Shown here: piece after piece, positions 45,064 through 53,695 of the stretch
Numbering within the stretch: the first letter of the stretch is position 1
How the letters are laid out: every line of letters begins with the position of its first letter
Source: Tessaracoccus oleiagri
Lineage (GTDB): Bacteria; Actinomycetota; Actinomycetes; Propionibacteriales; Propionibacteriaceae
DNA length: 64,000 nt
Reading direction: 5' to 3'
Assembly (NCBI RefSeq): GCF_900103275.1
Contig: NZ_FNGP01000001.1
Location: 992,001 to 1,056,000 of the forward strand
Made by a program: the position numbers and the translations under genes
The notes under the pieces: generated by a model
Told to the model about the DNA's origin: nothing
What the model saw: the letters and a program-made list of their open reading frames with translations, nothing else
Database searches by the model: none

Positions 45064-45687
45064 TCAGGCAGCCTGCTCGGCGGGGACTTCCTCCGCGGGC
45101 ACCGGCTCCTGGCGGAAGATGACCTTGAAGATGGGGTAGAAGACCCAGAACGAGATCGCGGCGTTGATGATCATCGTGACGACGTCAGCGGCGGTCTCGC
45201 CCGTCTGGCCCCAGCCCAGGGTGTCGATCAGGAACGTGTAGATCGGGGCCTTGTAGAAGCCCTGCGCGGCCGCGGCCACGAGCGTGATGACCACGTAGGC
45301 CACCAGGTACCAGAAGGCGGCCCGCCACACGCTCGTGTTGGACTTGAAGGTGATGTTGCGCTGGGCGAAGAAGTTGATCACCTGCGCGATGCCGATGGCG
45401 AGCTGCACCGCCAGGAAGTACGCCAGGCCGCCGCCGCCGTCGGGCAGCGGACCCGCGGCGTAGTCGAAGATGAAGTACTGCGACCCGTCCACGTTCGACC
45501 CCACCGGCCAGACCTGGAAGTTGGTGTCGATCAGCGACGTCCGGGCGAAGATCGCCCGGAACACCGGCATGACGACGATCTGCAGCACGGTCACCCCATT
45601 GCTGAGGATGAAGAACATGAGGAACTTCGACAGCTCCGGGCGGCGCTCGCTGAAGCGGCTCCACATCGTGCGGACCTTCGTGAACAT
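45064..45687 (-). CDS. GtrA-like membrane protein
   Basis: 207 aa with four hydrophobic segments (FLMFFILSNGVTVLQIVVMP, LAYFLAVQLAIGIAQVINFF, AFWYLVAYVVITLVAAAAQG, VVTMIINAAISFWVFYPIFK). QVINFFAQRNITFKSN and the final FWVFYPIFKVIF are typical of GtrA proteins, which take part in flipping or transferring lipid-linked sugars. It is longer than usual because of a ~45-residue loop between the first two spans. Linked to the GT2 gene downstream. Confidence 0.85.
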   Translation of the reverse strand: MFTKVRTMWSRFSERRPELSKFLMFFILSNGVTVLQIVVMPVFRAIFARTSLIDTNFQVWPVGSNVDGSQYFIFDYAAGPLPDGGGGLAYFLAVQLAIGIAQVINFFAQRNITFKSNTSVWRAAFWYLVAYVVITLVAAAAQGFYKAPIYTFLIDTLGWGQTGETAADVVTMIINAAISFWVFYPIFKVIFRQEPVPAEEVPAEQAA

Positions 45688-45708
45688 GGGCGGGTTGCTC
45701 CTTGTGGA

Positions 45709-48102
45709 TCAGAGGGGGTTGGTGAGGCTGCGCGTCAGGGCCTTGCCGGTGCGCCGGTTGCGGACGAATCCGCCGACGACTTCCTTCAGTCCGCGGAAGT
45801 GGTGGCCGTTGACGAGGGCGACGATGCCGTCGACCATCTCGTCGCTGACCATGCCGTTGGACATCTTCGCGATGGCCCGGAACGGCATGTTGTAGAGGAA
45901 CTGGATGTTCAGGTCGGGCTCACCCTTCGCCTCGCTCCTACGGCGCAGCGTGAGCAGGACCCAGTGCGCCAGCCGGGCGAGCGGGCTGCGGGCCCGTCGC
46001 AGGTCACCGAGGGGGTCGTTGCGGTCGAGCTCCGCGGAGTTCGACTCACGTGGTACGACGATGCCGAAGAACTCCCCGAGCTCGTCGTCGGTGAGGCCGC
46101 GGAGCATCGCGCGTCGCACCGTCTCGGGAGCGACGGGGGTGTCGAGGGTCGTGCCGGGCACCTCCAGCTTCCCGGTGAGGGGCAGGTCGGCCGAGCTGCC
46201 GCCGACCATGACCAGGCGGGTGCCGTCCTCCACAACCCAAGTCCCGGAGCCGACGTCGAAGTGGCGCCAGGTGTAGCGGTCGAACGGGATGACCACGCGG
46301 GCGGCCGCGCCGGGCGCCAACCGCACCTTGGCGAAGCCCTTGAGCTCCTTGACCGGGCGCACGATGGCGCTGTCCGGCGTCGCGACGTAGAGCTGGGCGA
46401 CCTCCGCACCGGCGACCGGGCCGGTGTTCGTGACGGTGAACTCTGCGCCCTCGGGCGTGACGCGGAGGTCCGAGTACGCGAAGTCGGTGTAGCTGAGCCC
46501 GTGCCCGAAGGGGTAGCGGACGGCGCGGCCGGCGGCATCGGCGTGCCGATAGCCGACGAAGAGGCCCTCGCGGTAGACGCTCCACGCGCCCTCGGCGGGG
46601 AAGCGGCCGAAGGCCGCCGTGTCCACCAGCGATACGGGGTACGTCTCGGCCAGCTTGCCGGACGGGTTCGCGGCGCCGGTCAGGATCCGCATCGCCGCCT
46701 CGGCGCCCGCCTGCCCTGACAGGTAGCCGTGCACGACGGCGCGCGCCTGCTCCGTCCACGAGAGGTCCACCACGGACCCGGCGCTCAGCACGACGACGAC
46801 GTTGCCGTTCACGGCGGCGACGGCGCGCAGCAGCGACAGCTGGGCGTCCGGCAGGTCGATGTGGCGCCGGTCCACGCCCTCGGACTCACTGATCTCGTCG
46901 AGCCCGAGGTAGACGAGCGCCACGTCCGCGCTCCGCGCCGCCTCGACGGCTCGAGACTCCAGCTCGGCGTCGATGGGGGAGTGGCGGCGGTATCCCTGCG
47001 CGTAGGCCGTCAGTTCCAGCCCGGTGCTGAGGATCGCCTCGCGCGCCGAGCTGAGTCGCGTGGGGTTGACCTGCGAGGAGCCGGCTCCCTGGTAGCGGGG
47101 GGTGTCGGCCATGTCGCCGATCAGCGCGACGCTGGTGCCGGGGGCCAACGGGAGGAGGGAATCCTCGTTGCGCAGCAGGACCATGGACTCCTCCGCAGCG
47201 CGGCGGGCCAGCGCATGGTGCGCGTCGTGGTCAACGGTGGGGCGCGCCCCCGCGCCCGCGGTGAGTGCGAGTCGGATGACCTCCGCCGCTCGCGCGGTCA
47301 GGTCGGCCTCCGGCAGGCGTCCCCCCTCGACGGCAGCCACGAGCTGGCGCACCGAGTCGAGCCCCGGGGCGGGCATCTCGAGGTTGGCCCCGGCGGCGAT
47401 CGCGGCGGCCGCGTCGTTGCTGCCACCCCAGTCGCTGATGACGACGCCGTCGAAGCCCCACTCGTCGCGAAGGATCTCCGTGAGCAGGTGGCGGTTCTCG
47501 TGGGCGTAGGTGCCGTTGACCTTGTTGTAGGAGGTCATCAGCGCGCGGGGCGACGCCTCGCGCACGACGATCTCGAAGGCCGTCAGGTACAGCTCGCGCA
47601 GGGTGCGCTCGTCGACGATGGAGTCCGACGCCATGCGGCGGAGTTCCTGGCTGTTGACGGCGAAGTGCTTCGGCGTGGCAGCCACGCCCTCCGCCTGGAT
47701 CCCCCGCACGTAACCGGCGGCGAGCTTGCCGCTCAGGTAGGGGTCCTCCGAGAAGTATTCGAAGTTCCGGCCGCCCAGCGGGCTGCGCTTCAGGTTGAGG
47801 CCGGGACCGAGCAGCACGTCGACGCCGAGGGAGGCAGCCTCGCGGCCCAGGGCGTGCCCCAGCTCCTCGGCCAGGTCGACGTCCCAGCTGCACGCCACCG
47901 TCGCGGACGTGGGGAAGCAGGTGGCGGGCTCGGACGCGTTGAGGCCGAGGTGATCGCCGGACCCGACCTGCTTGCGCACGCCGTGTGGGCCGTCGGCCAT
48001 GAAGAACGAGGGGACGTCGTGCCGCGGCAGGTCGCGAGACTCCCAGACGTTCTTGCCGCTCAGCAGCGCGGCCTTCTCGAGCGTCGTGAGTTCGTTGGTC
48101 AT
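45709..48102 (-). CDS. GH3-family beta-glycosidase, cytoplasmic
   Basis: 797 aa, no signal peptide. Standard GH3 order: barrel with FFMADGPHGVRKQ, DVLLGPGLNLKRSPLGGRNF, TPKHFAVNSQELRR and nucleophile Asp in GVVISDWGGSND; then the alpha/beta sandwich (SMVLLRNEDSLLPLAPG to RYPFGHGLSYTDF) and fibronectin-like domain. About 150 extra residues at the C-terminus have no domain I recognise. Of two nearby ATGs, the second (MTNELTT) has CGGAGA at good spacing and was chosen. It probably hydrolyses imported glycosides. Third GH3 within 14 kb. Confidence 0.9.
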   Translation of the reverse strand: MTNELTTLEKAALLSGKNVWESRDLPRHDVPSFFMADGPHGVRKQVGSGDHLGLNASEPATCFPTSATVACSWDVDLAEELGHALGREAASLGVDVLLGPGLNLKRSPLGGRNFEYFSEDPYLSGKLAAGYVRGIQAEGVAATPKHFAVNSQELRRMASDSIVDERTLRELYLTAFEIVVREASPRALMTSYNKVNGTYAHENRHLLTEILRDEWGFDGVVISDWGGSNDAAAAIAAGANLEMPAPGLDSVRQLVAAVEGGRLPEADLTARAAEVIRLALTAGAGARPTVDHDAHHALARRAAEESMVLLRNEDSLLPLAPGTSVALIGDMADTPRYQGAGSSQVNPTRLSSAREAILSTGLELTAYAQGYRRHSPIDAELESRAVEAARSADVALVYLGLDEISESEGVDRRHIDLPDAQLSLLRAVAAVNGNVVVVLSAGSVVDLSWTEQARAVVHGYLSGQAGAEAAMRILTGAANPSGKLAETYPVSLVDTAAFGRFPAEGAWSVYREGLFVGYRHADAAGRAVRYPFGHGLSYTDFAYSDLRVTPEGAEFTVTNTGPVAGAEVAQLYVATPDSAIVRPVKELKGFAKVRLAPGAAARVVIPFDRYTWRHFDVGSGTWVVEDGTRLVMVGGSSADLPLTGKLEVPGTTLDTPVAPETVRRAMLRGLTDDELGEFFGIVVPRESNSAELDRNDPLGDLRRARSPLARLAHWVLLTLRRRSEAKGEPDLNIQFLYNMPFRAIAKMSNGMVSDEMVDGIVALVNGHHFRGLKEVVGGFVRNRRTGKALTRSLTNPL

Positions 48103-48299
48103 CGGCATCTCCGTTGATCGCTTCCCGGGGCCGAGGGCCGGCCCGGGAGGTGTTGTTCCACAGTCGACCACACCGCTCCCCGGGGTCCCCGGGGCCGCTG
48201 CACAGTCGGCAGGAACTGCGGCACGATCCGTCGTCCCCCGTGGCTCCGGCTCGCGCACGGGGGCGGCGCAGTAGCATGGCTGCGAACCGAAGGAGAACT

Positions 48300-49700
48300 G
48301 TGTCGCCCGACGAAGACGAGCCCACAAAGCCGATGTCCCTCGACGAGCCGGTGCCGGGCCTCGGCAGCCATCAGGCGTTGCCGGCCCCCGATCCGGACGC
48401 TCCAGTGGACCGCGCCGACGTCATCGGGGAGGGTGCCCGGTCATTCGCCGCCTGGAGCGGCCGGTTCGTCATCACGGTGATCGCGCTGGGCATCGTCGGC
48501 TGGGGCCTGCTGCAGCTCAGCAGCGCCATCATCCCGGTGCTGCTCGGCCTGTTGATCGCCTCGGTCCTCTATCCCATCGTCTCCGGGCTGCGCCGCATCG
48601 GCCTGCCGCACAGCCTGGGCGCGGCGCTGAGCCTGCTCACCGGCATCGTCGTCATCGGCGGCCTCGTGAGCCTCATCGCGCCCAGCGTGGTGGCGCAGTG
48701 GCCGCAGCTCGCGGACCAGACGATCCGCGGCATCCGCCAGGTCCAGCAGTGGGTGGCGGGGCCCCCGATGAACCTGCAGGACGAACAGCTCAACGAGTAC
48801 CTCCAGCAGTTCACGAACTGGCTCCAGGGCTACTCGAGCGACATCGTCTCCATCGCCCTCAGCCTCGGCGGCAGCGTCGGCAGCGGCATCGTCACGCTCG
48901 CGATGACGCTCGTCATCGTGTTCTTCATGCTGAAGGACGGGCACAAGTTCGTCGGCTTCTCCCGCAGCATCGTGGGCCGCCGGTGGGGCTTCCACGTGTC
49001 GGAGCTGTTCGCCCGGCTCTGGGTCACCCTCTCGGGCTACATCCGCACCCAGGCCGTGGTGAGCTTCGTCGACGCGCTCTTCATCGGGCTCGGGTTGTGG
49101 CTGCTCGACGTGCCGCTCGCCTTCCCGATCGCCGTCCTGACCTTCATGGCCGGCTTCATCCCGATCGTCGGCGCCTTCTCCGCGGGCGCGGTCGCGGTGC
49201 TGGTGGCGCTCGTTACCGGGGGGCTGGTCCAGGCGCTGCTGGTGCTCGCGCTCGTCGTGCTCGTCCAGCAGATCGAGGGCAACGTGCTGCAGCCCGTGCT
49301 GCAGGCCCGCGTGATGCAGCTCCATCCCGTCATCGTGATCCTCGCGGTCCTGCTCGGCGGCGGCTGGGCGGGGATCATCGGCGCCTTCCTGGCCGTCCCG
49401 GTCGCGGCCGCGGGCGCCGTCGTGTTGCGCTACTTGGGCGACATGATCGACCTCCGCACCGGCGACCGCGCCGCGGCGGACATCAACTGGGTGACCGCCG
49501 ACGGGCGCGTCGTGGGCGGCGAGTCGGAGAAGTCGGCGATGCTCTTCCGTGCCCTGATCCGCCGCCGCGAGCGCGTCGAGCCCGAGGCGGAGGCGGCCGA
49601 GGAGGTCCTCGGGCCGGAGCCGTTGGAACCGACGACGAGCGCCGTCCTGCCCCGGAAGCCGCGCCCCGTCTTCGGGAACCCGTTCCGGCGCCGCGGCTGA
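48300..49700 (+). CDS. AI-2E-family (PerM-like) transporter
   Basis: 466 aa. A 50-residue acidic N-terminus precedes eight or so membrane helices. Family hallmarks: RFVITVIALGIVGWGLLQLS, PVLLGLLIASVLYPIVSGLR, ALFIGLGLWLLDVPLAFPIA, LTFMAGFIPIVGAFSAGAVA and QQIEGNVLQPVLQARVMQLH. These proteins are putative exporters; substrate is not predictable. GTG at 48300 was preferred because AAGGAGA stands before it; an ATG 24 nt upstream coincides with a possible -10 (TAGCAT). A basic, Pro-rich C-terminal tail is present. Ends 1 nt before the convergent SDR. Confidence 0.88.
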   Translation: MSPDEDEPTKPMSLDEPVPGLGSHQALPAPDPDAPVDRADVIGEGARSFAAWSGRFVITVIALGIVGWGLLQLSSAIIPVLLGLLIASVLYPIVSGLRRIGLPHSLGAALSLLTGIVVIGGLVSLIAPSVVAQWPQLADQTIRGIRQVQQWVAGPPMNLQDEQLNEYLQQFTNWLQGYSSDIVSIALSLGGSVGSGIVTLAMTLVIVFFMLKDGHKFVGFSRSIVGRRWGFHVSELFARLWVTLSGYIRTQAVVSFVDALFIGLGLWLLDVPLAFPIAVLTFMAGFIPIVGAFSAGAVAVLVALVTGGLVQALLVLALVVLVQQIEGNVLQPVLQARVMQLHPVIVILAVLLGGGWAGIIGAFLAVPVAAAGAVVLRYLGDMIDLRTGDRAAADINWVTADGRVVGGESEKSAMLFRALIRRRERVEPEAEAAEEVLGPEPLEPTTSAVLPRKPRPVFGNPFRRRG

Positions 49701-49701
49701 A

Positions 49702-50433
49702 TCAGCCCCGGTACACCTTGTGCTGCGCCGCCTGCGCCCGCGGTCGGATCGTGATGCGGTCGAGGTTCACGTGGTGCGGTCGGGTCACCATGAAGTGGAT
49801 GGTGTCGGCGATGTCGTCCGCCGTGAGCGGGTCGGGCACGCCGTCGTAGACCTTCTCCGCGCGTTCCTGGTCGCCCCCGAACCGGGTGAGGGAGAACTCC
49901 TCGGTGGCCACCATGCCGGGGCAGATCTCGGTGATCCGGACGTCGGTGTCGAACAACTCGAGACGCATCGACTCGACCATGGACCGCTCGGCCGCCTTGG
50001 CCCCGCAGTAGCCGGCGCCGCCCTCGTAGCCCGCGTCCGCCGCCGTCGAGGTGACGAACACGATGATGCCGCGGGCCTCCTTCAGGGCGGGGAAGAGCGC
50101 CTTGGTGACACGGGCGGTGCCGATGACATTGGTCTGGAACATGCGGTCCCACAACTCCAGCTCTGCGTTGACGACGGGCTCCAGGCCCAGCGCCCCACCG
50201 GCGTTGTTGACCAGCACGTCGACGTGGCCGCCCACCGTCTCCGCGAGCCGGGCCACGTCGGCGTCGTCCAGGATGTCGCAGGTGACCGCCACGCCGCCGA
50301 TCTCCTCGGCGAGCTGCTCGATGCGATCGCTGCGGCGCGCCGCGCAGAACACCTTGAAGCCCTCGGCCGCCAGACGACGTGCCGTCGCCGCGCCGATGCC
50401 CGAACTTGCCCCTGTAACCACTGCAGTCTTCAT
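49702..50433 (-). CDS. Short-chain dehydrogenase (YdfG-like)
   Basis: 243 aa. VVTGASSGIGAATARRLAAE (cofactor loop with Arg-containing NADP preference at CAARRSDR), DVLVNNAGGALG, FVTSTAADAGYEGGAGYCGA with catalytic Ser, Tyr and Lys, and ICPGMVATEEFSLTRFGGD. Resembles NADP-dependent 3-hydroxy acid/serine dehydrogenases. Substrate unknown. Minus-strand TAGGCT lies 6 nt before the ATG, and there is no Shine-Dalgarno, so a leaderless start is likely. Confidence 0.9.
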   Translation of the reverse strand: MKTAVVTGASSGIGAATARRLAAEGFKVFCAARRSDRIEQLAEEIGGVAVTCDILDDADVARLAETVGGHVDVLVNNAGGALGLEPVVNAELELWDRMFQTNVIGTARVTKALFPALKEARGIIVFVTSTAADAGYEGGAGYCGAKAAERSMVESMRLELFDTDVRITEICPGMVATEEFSLTRFGGDQERAEKVYDGVPDPLTADDIADTIHFMVTRPHHVNLDRITIRPRAQAAQHKVYRG

Positions 50434-50439
50434 GGGGCC

Positions 50440-50445
50440 AGCCTA
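50440..50445 (-). promoter_or_regulatory. -10 element of the SDR gene, leaderless start
   Basis: TAGGCT then GGCCCC then ATG on the minus strand, nearly the same string as before the ankyrin gene. Confidence 0.5.
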
Positions 50446-50757
50446 GTGGTCCGCGATTTCCTCCGAGCCCGACGGCAGCACGGCGCGGAATGCGGGGTCG
50501 GCGCGTCCGAGGTCGTCGAACGGCACCCCCTCGGCTTCGAGGATCGTCTGCTGCTCGGGGCCGAAGCCGCTCGACGGCCTGCCTGACGCCGTCAGCACCC
50601 GGTGTGCCAGCTCGAAGTCACCCGTCGCCATCAGGGCGCCGACGATCCGGGCGCTCGTCCCGGCCACCTTCGCGAGGTCGCCGTAGGTGGTCCAGCGGCC
50701 GCGCGGCACCCGGGCGAGCGCCTCGTCGACCAGCCGTTCGGTCCTCGTCGGTGGCAT
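50443..50757 (-). CDS. Alkyltransferase-like (MGMT-fold) DNA-binding protein
   Basis: 104 aa, the size of the MGMT DNA-binding domain alone: LARVPRGRWTTYGDLAKVAG (residues about 13-32), SARIVGALMATG and HRVLTASGRPSSGFG. The active Cys of the PCHR motif is replaced by Ala (LAHRV), so it cannot accept alkyl groups. Such ATL-type proteins flag alkylated guanine for excision repair. GGAGACGC before the ATG is a ribosome site. Its stop lies 9 nt from the SDR start, within that gene's -10. Confidence 0.85.
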   Translation of the reverse strand: MPPTRTERLVDEALARVPRGRWTTYGDLAKVAGTSARIVGALMATGDFELAHRVLTASGRPSSGFGPEQQTILEAEGVPFDDLGRADPAFRAVLPSGSEEIADH

Positions 50758-50792
50758 GCGTCTCCATTCAGCGGGGTGGCCGCCAAAACGAT

Positions 50793-50856
50793 CTCGCCAG
50801 CGTTCGCCACGTTCACCAGCGATACATCGCAGGTGAATCGAGCAAACGCTGGCGAG
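50793..50856. terminator. Long imperfect hairpin after gpmA
   Basis: Outer 12-bp arms CTCGCCAGCGTT/AACGCTGGCGAG, an inner TTCACC/GGTGAA stem and an apical GCGA/TCGC stem with a 4-nt loop. It begins 11 nt past the minus-strand gpmA stop and is followed by ATCGTTTTGG on that strand. A terminator is likely; a repeat element is the alternative. Confidence 0.65.
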
Positions 50857-50866
50857 TCGCGCGTCG

Positions 50867-51616
50867 TTACTTCTTGCCCTGGTTGGCGACCGCCTGGATG
50901 GAGACCGCGGCGGCCTCGGGGTCCAGGTAGCGACCGCCGGCGGTGACGGGGCGGAAGTCGTCGTCCAGCTCGTAGTAGAGCGGGATGCCGGTGGGGATGT
51001 TCAGGCCCGAGATGTCGTCGTCGGAGATGCCGTCGAGGTGTTTCACCAGCGCGCGCAGCGAGTTGCCGTGCGCGGCGATCAGCACGGTCTTGCCCGCCTC
51101 GAGGTCCGGCTTGATGTCGGACTCCCAGTAGGGCAGCATGCGCGCGACGACGTCCTTGAGGCACTCGGTGCGGGGACGCTGGTCCTCGGGGATGTCCGCG
51201 TAGCGCGGGTCGTTGTGCTGGCTGAACTCGTTGTCCACGTCGATCGGCGGCGGCGGCACGTCGTAGCTGCGACGCCACTGCATGAACTGCTCCTCGCCGA
51301 ACTGGTCGCGGATCTCGGTCTTGTTGAGGCCCTGGAGCTTGCCGTAGTGGCGCTCGTTGAGCCGCCACGACCGGTGGACGGGGATCCAGTGCCGGTCCGC
51401 GCGGTCGAGTGCGATGTTGGCGGTGTTGATCGCGCGGCGCAGCAGGGAGGTGTGCACCACGTCGGGCAGGAGGTTCTGCTCCTTGAGGAGTTCGCCGCCG
51501 CGGACGGCCTCGCCGCGGCCCTTCTCGTTGAGCTCCACGTCCACCCAGCCGGTGAACAGGTTCTTCGCGTTCCACTCGCTCTCGCCGTGGCGGAGCAGGA
51601 TCAGCTTGTAGGTCAT
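50867..51616 (-). CDS. gpmA: 2,3-bisphosphoglycerate-dependent phosphoglycerate mutase
   Basis: 249 aa glycolytic enzyme interconverting 3- and 2-phosphoglycerate. Phosphohistidine motif [18 protein letters not shown], then [34 protein letters not shown] and [18 protein letters not shown] carry the active-site residues. The ATG giving [11 protein letters not shown] fits the family; a longer open frame is unsupported. TAGGCT ends 7 nt before the ATG and there is no Shine-Dalgarno, suggesting a leaderless mRNA. Confidence 0.97.
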   Translation of the reverse strand: MTYKLILLRHGESEWNAKNLFTGWVDVELNEKGRGEAVRGGELLKEQNLLPDVVHTSLLRRAINTANIALDRADRHWIPVHRSWRLNERHYGKLQGLNKTEIRDQFGEEQFMQWRRSYDVPPPPIDVDNEFSQHNDPRYADIPEDQRPRTECLKDVVARMLPYWESDIKPDLEAGKTVLIAAHGNSLRALVKHLDGISDDDISGLNIPTGIPLYYELDDDFRPVTAGGRYLDPEAAAVSIQAVANQGKK

Positions 51617-51623
51617 GGACCAA

Positions 51624-51629
51624 AGCCTA
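51624..51629 (-). promoter_or_regulatory. -10 element of gpmA, leaderless start
   Basis: Minus-strand TAGGCT, 7 nt before the gpmA ATG, with no ribosome site between. Confidence 0.5.
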
Positions 51630-51688
51630 GCGGCACCGGTACCGCGGCCCTCCTGCGGCATCGCGGCAACGGTGCAACAAGCGGACGA

Positions 51689-52354
51689 TCAGGCGTTCGG
51701 CCAGTCCTCGCCGGTGGGTGCGGCGCCGGTGACGAGGTAGATCGTGCGGCGGCCGACGGCGACGGCGTGGTCGCAGAAGCGCTCGTAGTAGCGGCCGAGC
51801 AGCGCAACGTCGACGGCGTCCTCGACGGTGCCCTGCCAGTTCTCGTCGAGGATCACCTGGAAGTGCTCGCGACGCAGACCGTCGACGTCCGCGTCGACCT
51901 TGGCCAGCTTCATCGCCTCCTCCGCGTCGTGTTCGCTCAGCGTCGTCTTGGCGAGCTGCACCATCTGCTCGGCGATCCGGGCCATCTCGATGAAGTTCGG
52001 CTCGAGGTCCTTCGGCACCGCGTGCTCCGGGTAGCGGAGGCGGGCGATCTTCGCGATGTGTGCGGCGAGGTCGCCCATGCGGGCGAACTCGAACACCACG
52101 CGGATGGCGGAGACGACGATCCGCAGCTCGCCCGCGACCGGCGCCTGCAGGGCGAGGAGTGACAGGCACTTGTACTCGAGTTCCTCGTGGAGCGCGTCCA
52201 GTTGCGCATCCCCGGAAATGACGGCTTCGGCCTTCGTCAGATCGGCGTTGATCAGTGACTCCGACGCGTCGTGCATCGCGGTCTCCACGAGCGACGCCAT
52301 GTGGACGAGTTGCTCGATGATTCCGTCGAGCTCTTCGTGGTAGCTGGAACGCAT
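51689..52354 (-). CDS. phoU: Phosphate signalling protein PhoU
   Basis: 221 aa, two three-helix PhoU repeats. Metal-cluster type motifs: MASLVETAMHDASESLINAD and FARMGDLAAHIAKIARLRYP in the first, MARIAEQMVQLAKTTLSEHD and YERFCDHAVAVGRRTIYLVT in the second. Represses phosphate-starvation signalling by linking the Pst transporter to the sensor kinase. Divergent from senX3-regX3, with the PHO box between. A ribosome site AAAGGAG precedes the ATG, and a minus-strand TACACT (52390-52395) is a candidate -10. Confidence 0.96.
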   Translation of the reverse strand: MRSSYHEELDGIIEQLVHMASLVETAMHDASESLINADLTKAEAVISGDAQLDALHEELEYKCLSLLALQAPVAGELRIVVSAIRVVFEFARMGDLAAHIAKIARLRYPEHAVPKDLEPNFIEMARIAEQMVQLAKTTLSEHDAEEAMKLAKVDADVDGLRREHFQVILDENWQGTVEDAVDVALLGRYYERFCDHAVAVGRRTIYLVTGAAPTGEDWPNA

Positions 52355-52455
52355 GCGGGTGACTCCTTTGCCGGGTGCTCAATCAGCACAGTGTATCGAG
52401 TGCGGGTTTCGACGGCCGACGCTAGCCCCTTCCGGCGGCGCGTCGGGGGGTCCTC

Positions 52456-52484
52456 GGTGAACGCCACCTGAACGACGGGTGAAG
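52456..52484 (+). promoter_or_regulatory. PHO box (RegX3/PhoP-type operator)
   Basis: Three direct repeats with 11-bp spacing: GGTGAAC (52456-52462), CCTGAAC (52467-52473) and GGTGAAG (52478-52484). This matches the actinobacterial PHO box. It lies between divergent phoU and senX3, so RegX3 probably autoregulates the operon and may act on phoU. Confidence 0.82.
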
Positions 52485-52518
52485 CCTTCGGGGAAGGGCG
52501 GACACCGGCCGTGCCGAC

Positions 52519-52524
52519 TACACT
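52519..52524 (+). promoter_or_regulatory. -10 element of senX3, leaderless start
   Basis: TACACT, 7 nt before the ATG. The -35 region is weak, as expected for an activator-dependent promoter, and the PHO box lies about 35 bp upstream. Confidence 0.5.
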
Positions 52525-52531
52525 CGGCCAC

Positions 52532-53695
52532 ATGCCGCCCACGCTCGCCGCCCTCTTCGGCGCTGCCGTCGCACTGCTCGCCGTGGGCCTGGTGCTCTTC
52601 TTCCGGTGGCAGGTCGCGCGCCGTCGCCGGGCGCTCGAGGCGGCGCAGGGCCCCCAGCTGCACCACACGGTCGAGGCGGTGATCGACGAGGTGCCCGCCG
52701 GCGTCGCCGTCATCGGACCGCACGACGAACTCCTCGCCCACAACGACGCCGCCGTGCGCATCGGAGCCATCCGGGGGACGCGCGTCGGCTTCAAACGGCT
52801 GCACGACAAGGTCCGCGAGGTCCGGCAGACCGGTGAGCGCTTCGACGGCGAGGTCGTCCGGGAGCCGGTCCCCGGCCGCCAGGCCACCCTCCAACTGCAC
52901 TGCCGCATCGCATGCATGGACGACGACATGGTCCTGCTCGTCGCGTTCGACGACGCCCACGCGCGCCGCGTGGAGGCGGTGCGTCGGGACTTCGTCGCCA
53001 ACATCTCCCACGAGCTGAAGACCCCGATCGGCGCCATCGGGGTGCTCGCGGAGGCGGTCGAGGCGGCGAAGGACGACCCGGCCGCCGTGGAGCGCTTCGC
53101 CGGTCGGCTGCAGACCGAGACCGGCCGCCTCGCCGAGCTCGTCCGCCAGATCATCGACCTGTCCCGGCTGCAGGCCGCGGACCCGCTGCTGGAGAAGGAG
53201 AGCGTCGACGTCGCGGAGGTCGTCGCGGAGGCGATCCGGCGCTGCCGTGAGCGCGCCGAGAAGCGCCACGTCAACATCCTGAACGTGCACCCCACCGACA
53301 CCCGGGTCCTCGGCGACCAGTGGCAGCTCACCGACGCGGTCACCAACCTGATCCAGAACGCCATCAACTACTCCGACGAGGGCGCCCGCGTCGCGATCAG
53401 CATCGTGGACGCCACCGAGAACGGCGAGGAGTTCGTCGACGTCAAGGTCTCCGACAACGGGATCGGCATCAAGCCCGAGGACCAGGAGCGCATCTTCGAG
53501 CGCTTCTACCGCGTCGACTACGGGCGGAGCCGCTCGAGCGGCGGCACCGGGCTCGGACTGTCGATCGTGCGCCACATCGCGCAGGCGCATGGGGGCAGTA
53601 TCAAGGTTTGGTCCATCCCCGGACAGGGGTCTACGTTCACATTGCGGTTCCCCGCCTACCACCCACGCGTAGAGCATCGGAAAGAGGTTCCATGA
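52532..53695 (+). CDS. senX3: Phosphate-sensing histidine kinase SenX3
   Basis: 387 aa. One membrane helix at the N-terminus (ALFGAAVALLAVGLVLFF), a PAS-like domain (about 45-140), the dimerisation/phosphorylation motif NISHELKTPIGAIGVLAE and an HATPase domain (LIQNAINYSDEGARV, VSDNGIGIKPEDQERIFERF, GGTGLGLSIVRHIAQAHGG). It phosphorylates RegX3 when phosphate is scarce. The ATG at 52532 was chosen over a GTG 21 nt upstream because the latter overlaps the -10. Stop overlaps the regX3 start. Confidence 0.95.
   Translation: MPPTLAALFGAAVALLAVGLVLFFRWQVARRRRALEAAQGPQLHHTVEAVIDEVPAGVAVIGPHDELLAHNDAAVRIGAIRGTRVGFKRLHDKVREVRQTGERFDGEVVREPVPGRQATLQLHCRIACMDDDMVLLVAFDDAHARRVEAVRRDFVANISHELKTPIGAIGVLAEAVEAAKDDPAAVERFAGRLQTETGRLAELVRQIIDLSRLQAADPLLEKESVDVAEVVAEAIRRCRERAEKRHVNILNVHPTDTRVLGDQWQLTDAVTNLIQNAINYSDEGARVAISIVDATENGEEFVDVKVSDNGIGIKPEDQERIFERFYRVDYGRSRSSGGTGLGLSIVRHIAQAHGGSIKVWSIPGQGSTFTLRFPAYHPRVEHRKEVP

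Noticed and set aside
50811-50837. GTTCACC/GGTGAA near gpmA as a PHO box
   Set aside because: The copies are inverted and pair within a hairpin, rather than forming 11-bp direct repeats.
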